A DNA stretch of 64,000 nt, taken from contig CAVWPI010000004.1 in the NCBI GenBank assembly GCA_963756895.1, positions 62,001 to 126,000 of the forward strand, written 5' to 3'. Under the pieces are notes generated by a model, which was given only the letters and a program-made list of their open reading frames with translations, did no database searches and was not told the origin of the DNA. This stretch comes from DASUAS01 sp963756895 (lineage in GTDB: Bacteria > Actinomycetota > Acidimicrobiia > IMCC26256 > DASPTH01). Below are positions 60,381-64,000 of this stretch, in pieces (the first letter of the stretch is position 1; the number at the start of each line of letters is the position of its first letter). The translations under genes and the position numbers were made by a program.

Positions 60381-61797
60381 GATGTCGCTCCTGTTTCGGG
60401 ATGGGTGCGGAGACGCAGCTCGGCGTAGGCGCCGCGTACGGAAGTCGAGTCGACGTCGGCGTCGGGTTGGACGACCGAGCTGCTCGGGAGCCCACGCGTG
60501 GCTGACCTCGGCAACGTCGCTGCCGGTGAGGACGGCGGCGGCCTGGACGCACGCGCCCCGGGCGACGTATTCAGCATCGACGGGCACCTCGACCGGGCGT
60601 TGCGCGAGGTCGGCGATCAGCTGCGGGTAGAGCGGCGACCGGGCGCCGCCGCCGACGACGAACAGGCGGCCGCGGTCGGTCGCCACGCCGGCATCCGTCA
60701 GAGCGTCGAAGTGCCTCGAGCAGGTGGCACACCACGCCCTCGTAGGCGGCGCGCGGCGAGGTGCGCAGGCGCGGTGTCGGACCGCAGACCCGGCAACGGT
60801 GCCGGTGGCGTCGGGCAGGTTCGGGGTGCGCTCGCCGTCGAAGTAGGGCAGCAGCACGACGCCGCCGCGCGCCCGGTGCTGATCCGAGTGGCGAGCATCT
60901 CGAGCTCGTCGCGCGTGCCGTCCGAGCAGGCGCGCCATCTCGTCGGTCACCTTCGTCGCGTTGAGCGTGCACGCCAGGGGCAGGAAGCGGCCGGTCGCAT
61001 CGGCGAAGCCGGCCACGGCACCCGACGCGTCGTTCGTCGGGTGACCCGACACGGCGAACACGGTGCCCGAGGTGCCGAGCGAGATCGCGACGTCGCCCTC
61101 GGCGAGTCCGAGCCCCAGCGCGGCGCCCATGTTGTCGCCGGTGCCGGCGGCCACGACCATGCCGCCGCACGTGCCCGCAGCCTCGCCGGGTGCGAGCACG
61201 GTCGGGGCGACCGCGGGGTCGAGGTCGACGAGGCCGAGCGTCGTCCGGCACGTAGGCCTCGAGGCTCGGCGACCAGTACCCGGTACCCGAGGCGTCGCCG
61301 CGGTCGGTGCAGACCTCGCCGGTCAACTGCAGTGTCAGCCAGTCGTGCGGGAGGAGGACGTGCGCCACGCGGGCGAAGTGCTCGGGCTCGTGCTCACGCA
61401 GCCATGCGAGCTTGGTGATGGTGATCGAGGCGACCGGCACGGTGCCGATGACATCGGCCCAGCGCCGCGGGCCCCAGCGTTCGACGAGTGCGGTGGCCTC
61501 GGGTGCCGACTCGGTGTCGTTCCAGAGCTTGGCCGGTCGCAGGACGCGTCGAGCCTCGTCGAGCACGACCATGCCGTGCTGCTGACCGGCGACCGAGATC
61601 GCTGCGGCGGCACGCCCCTGCTCTTCGATCAACGACGAGAGCGCGTCCCACCACACATGCGGGTCCTGTTCGCTGCGCGGTGGAACCGTCGGTGGGTGCG
61701 GCCGATGTCCGCTGCGCACGAGCTCGCCGGTGTCGGCGTCCCGCACCTCGAGCTTGCACGACTGCGTCGACGAGTCGACGCCCGCGACGAGCGTCAC
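60377..61797 (-). CDS. xylB: Xylulokinase, about seven frameshifts
   Basis: This FGGY kinase of about 470 residues phosphorylates D-xylulose. GTG at 61797 is preceded by GGAGG with 8 bases spacing. Motifs are VAGVDSSTQSCKLEVRD, ISVAGQQHGMVVLDE, KLWNDTESAPEAT, VLLPHDWLTLQLTG and TDRGDASGTGYW, which are specific to XylB. Extra bases near 61243, 60920, 60798, 60752, 60716 and 60478, and a missing one near 60870, split the rest. Corrected, it reads SLGTSGTVFAVSGHP and LFVVGGGARSPLYPQLIADL, ending RTHPETGATS. The stop overlaps the GH2 start by GTGA. It follows the ROK regulator with no visible stop between. Confidence 0.85.
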
Positions 61798-62982
61798 GCT
61801 GTCCACCTCCGCGCTCGCCACGCCGGCTTCGAACGCGAGCAGCACTGCACCCGCCACGCCGGAGTCGCCCTCCACGCCGCTGGCGACGACCGGGACCTGC
61901 TCGGGCTCCAGTGCATCCTGCGCCATTTCGCCGCGCAGCGGATCGAGCAGGAAGTCGAAGGCGCCGGCGGCCTCACCACCGACCACGACCAGCTCCGGAT
62001 TCAGGATGCTGACGAGGTACGACGCGCCGAGGCCGAGCATGTGGCCGGCGTCGTCGAGCACGCGTCGGGCGCCGTCGTGCCCGTCGCGTGCGGCGCGCAC
62101 CACATCGTCGAGGTTCGGTGTGCGCCGCCGAGAGGGGACACCGGCCTCGCGGGCGGCATCGGCGATGGCGCTGGCCGAGGTGTACATCTCGAGGCAGCCG
62201 TACTTGCCGCAGTGACAACGAAGCCCGTCGTCCACCACGCGGCAGTGCCCGATCTCTCCGGCGAACCCCCGGGTGCCGGTCACGAGCGCACCGTCCTGCA
62301 CGATGGCGCTGCCGACCCCGGGACCCACGTAGAGCCACACGAACGTGTCCACCTCGCGAGCGACACCGAGCCGCGCCTCCGCGAACGCCGACGCATGCGG
62401 GGTGTTCCACGCGGTCACGGGCACGCGCAACGCGTCGCCGAACAGCTCGACGACGGGAACGTCGGTCCAGCGGAGGTTCGGCGCCAGCACACACACTCCG
62501 GTGTCGCGGTCCACGAGACCCGGTACTGCGATCGCCGCGTGTCGGATCGTCGGCTTGGCGATCTTCGCCACCCCGAGCGCCTCGTCGAGGAGCGCGGTCA
62601 CGTGGTCGAGCGAGCGCGACGGCGATCCGATTGCGGACTTCCTGCTGCGCTGCGCGACGATCGATCCCCGCCCGTCCGCAAGGGCCACGGTGGTTTCGTA
62701 CACGCCGATGTGCACGCCGACGTACGCGTCACGCGTGACGTCGAGGTCGAGGTACGTCGGCGGGCGACCCCCGGCCGCAGTGCTCCTGCCCACGCCCACC
62801 TCGAGCACGAGGCCCTCGGCGAGCAGGTCGTCGACGATCGCAGACACGGTCGGCTTCGCCAACGAAGTGCGTCGCGCGACCTCGGTGCGCGCGAGGGGAC
62901 CGGAGCGACGCACTGCGTCGAGCACCACCGCCCGGTTGTGCGCGCGCATCACCTGACGGTCGATTTTCGGCCGCGCTACCAT
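61795..62982 (-). CDS. ROK-family repressor, probable XylR
   Basis: The protein has about 395 residues. Residues 10-65 are a winged helix (GPLARTEVARRTSLAKPTVSAIVDDLLAEG). The ROK sugar-sensing domain follows: YVGVHIGVYETTVALAD, AAIAVPGLVDRDTGV and FVWLYVGPGVGSAIV. Then come GTRGFAGEIGHCRV and the zinc motif LRCHCGKYGCLEMY. Position next to xylA and xylB, and an operator-like site at its own promoter, support control of xylose genes. ATG at 62982. The frame runs straight into xylB; a single indel hiding a stop at the overlapping GTGA (61795-61798) is more likely than a true 800-residue fusion. Confidence 0.85.
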
Positions 62983-62991
62983 GACCGGACC

Positions 62992-63016
62992 TTAGTGTGG
63001 TCAGCGAACAAACTCC
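62992..63016. promoter_or_regulatory. XylR-type operator-like inverted repeat between the ROK gene and xylA
   Basis: The 44-base gap between the divergent starts holds an imperfect dyad with half-sites TTAGTGTGGT and GAACAAACT. Compared from memory with the Bacillus subtilis xyl operator, 17 of 25 positions agree, including TTAGT and AACAAACT. A ROK repressor bound here would control both genes. Confidence 0.55.
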
Positions 63017-63026
63017 AGGTGATGTC

Positions 63027-64000
63027 ATGAGCGACGCGTTCACCCCGGTTCCCGACGATCACTTCACCTTCGGTCTGTGGACCGTCGGCAACCCGGGCCG
63101 AGACCCCTTCGGCCACGAGGTGCGCGCACCGCTCGACCCGGTCGACTCGGTGAAGCACCTCGCGGCGGTCGGCGCGTACGGCGTGAGCTTCCACGACGAC
63201 GACCTCGTGCCGGTCGGCTCGAGCGCCTCCGAGCGGGACGCGATCGTGGCGCGCTTCCAGGGCGCGCTCGACGAGACCGGACTGCGCGCCCCGATGGCCA
63301 CGTGCAACCTGTTCTCGCAGCCGGTGTTCCGCGACGGCGCCTTCACCGCCAACGACGTGCAGGTGCGACGCTTCGCGCTGGCGAAGACCCTCGACGCCAT
63401 CGATCTCGGCGTGGAGCTCGGCGCCGAGATCTTCGTGATGTGGGGTGGGCGCGAAGGATGCGAGGTCGACGCGGCGATGGACACGCGCGCCGCACTCGAC
63501 CGCTACGCGGAAGCCGTGAACCTCGCGTGCGAGTACGTGCGGGAGCAGGGTTACTCGCTGCGCTTCGCGCTGGAGCCCAAGCCCAACGAGCCGCGCGGTG
63601 ACATCTTGCTTCCCACTGTCGGTCACATGCTCGCGTTCATCGACGAGCTCGACCATCCGGAGATGGTGGGCCTGAACCCGGAGTTCGCGCACGAGACGAT
63701 GTCGGGGCTCTCGTTCCACCACGCCGTTGCCCAGACGCTGTGGCACGGCAAGCTCTTCCACATCGACCTCAACGCGCAGCGCCCGGGGAAGTACGACCAG
63801 GACTTCCGCTTCGGCTCCGAAGGCATCCGCGATGCCTTCTACTTGGTGAAGCTGCTCGAGGATGCCGGCTACGACGGCATGCGCCACTTCGACGCCCACC
63901 CCTACCGCACCGAGGACACCGCCGGTGTGTGGGACTTCGCGCGTGGCTGCATCCGCACGTATCTCATCCTGCGCGAGAAGGCGCAACGCTTCCACGACGA
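63027..64000 (+). CDS. xylA: Xylose isomerase, actinobacterial type (3' partial)
   Basis: From ATG 63027 the frame runs open to the window end, giving 324 residues of an expected 390 or so. It starts FTPVPDDHFTFGLWTVGNPGRDPFG, followed by GAYGVSFHDDDLVPVGSSASER with the catalytic His. Next are FVMWGGREGCEVDAAMD, FALEPKPNEPRGDILLPTVGHM with the metal-binding Glu, and LNPEFAHETMSG. HIDLNAQRPGKYDQDFRFG holds the second-metal Asp residues. It matches the Streptomyces class closely and turns D-xylose into D-xylulose for XylB. HFDAHPYRTED replaces the more usual HFDFKPPRTED; the metal Asp is kept. It is divergent from the ROK regulator. Confidence 0.93.
   Translation, partial: MSDAFTPVPDDHFTFGLWTVGNPGRDPFGHEVRAPLDPVDSVKHLAAVGAYGVSFHDDDLVPVGSSASERDAIVARFQGALDETGLRAPMATCNLFSQPVFRDGAFTANDVQVRRFALAKTLDAIDLGVELGAEIFVMWGGREGCEVDAAMDTRAALDRYAEAVNLACEYVREQGYSLRFALEPKPNEPRGDILLPTVGHMLAFIDELDHPEMVGLNPEFAHETMSGLSFHHAVAQTLWHGKLFHIDLNAQRPGKYDQDFRFGSEGIRDAFYLVKLLEDAGYDGMRHFDAHPYRTEDTAGVWDFARGCIRTYLILREKAQRFHD

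Noticed and set aside
53898..61250. True pseudogenes from recent loss of the galactose and xylose genes.
   Set aside because: There are only single-base indels, mostly insertions, with no stops, large deletions or motif loss, and adjacent genes of the same pathways are intact.

Overview
The window is GC-rich, roughly 70 percent by eye. It has many GTG starts and almost every adjacent same-strand gene pair overlaps by ATGA or GTGA. Gene families such as DUF2630, DUF5996, actinobacterial-type XylA, several CaiB/BaiF CoA-transferases and acyl-CoA dehydrogenases point to a high-GC actinobacterium. An uncultured Acidimicrobiia-like lineage is my best guess; this is inferred from gene content, not shown by a marker gene. 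I see no rRNA, tRNA, CRISPR array, insertion sequence or phage gene, and no stretch above 300 bases without a gene.

Layout. 1-10.7 kb: the end of a fused LivH-LivM permease, a CoA-transferase, an acyl-CoA dehydrogenase, a small His-rich membrane protein, a winged-helix regulator, an SDR/QueA-like/SufR-like operon, and small conserved genes. 10.7-18.8 kb: an MTA phosphorylase-type gene, then a five-gene minus-strand operon (glycosyltransferase, DUF2064, methyltransferase, cytochrome b/molybdopterin oxidoreductase, membrane protein). Divergent from it are a large membrane protein, a zinc-ribbon epimerase and an ECF sigma/anti-sigma pair. 18.8-30.9 kb: a DUF427-thioesterase fusion, an unusual DapA-family protein, an amidohydrolase, a Liv-type binding protein beside an arylsulfatase, a TauE/SafE permease, and a Rieske oxygenase with an unknown partner. 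30.9-43.3 kb: acyl-CoA catabolism (two adenylate-forming ligases, a double CoA-transferase, two acyl-CoA dehydrogenases, two SDRs, a hydrolase and a kinase-fold protein). 43.3-64 kb: sugar catabolism.

The sugar region looks like one functional island. GH78 alpha-L-rhamnosidase feeds L-rhamnose to RhaI, a rhamnulokinase and a bifunctional aldolase/dehydrogenase, under a DeoR-type regulator. A GH2 glycosidase, GalT, a GHMP sugar kinase and an inositol-monophosphatase-family enzyme are packed behind XylB, and GalE lies 11 kb away. XylA diverges from a ROK regulator across an operator-like site. The predicted diet is side chains of plant or algal polysaccharides or glycosides. No sugar transporter is in the window.

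Reading-frame quality is uneven. About 40 single-base indels break otherwise intact genes, mostly extra bases. Around 27 lie in 53.9-61.3 kb, while 22.6-40.9 kb has none. I read this as a poorly polished assembly segment rather than gene decay, so broken genes are given as single features spanning all their fragments.
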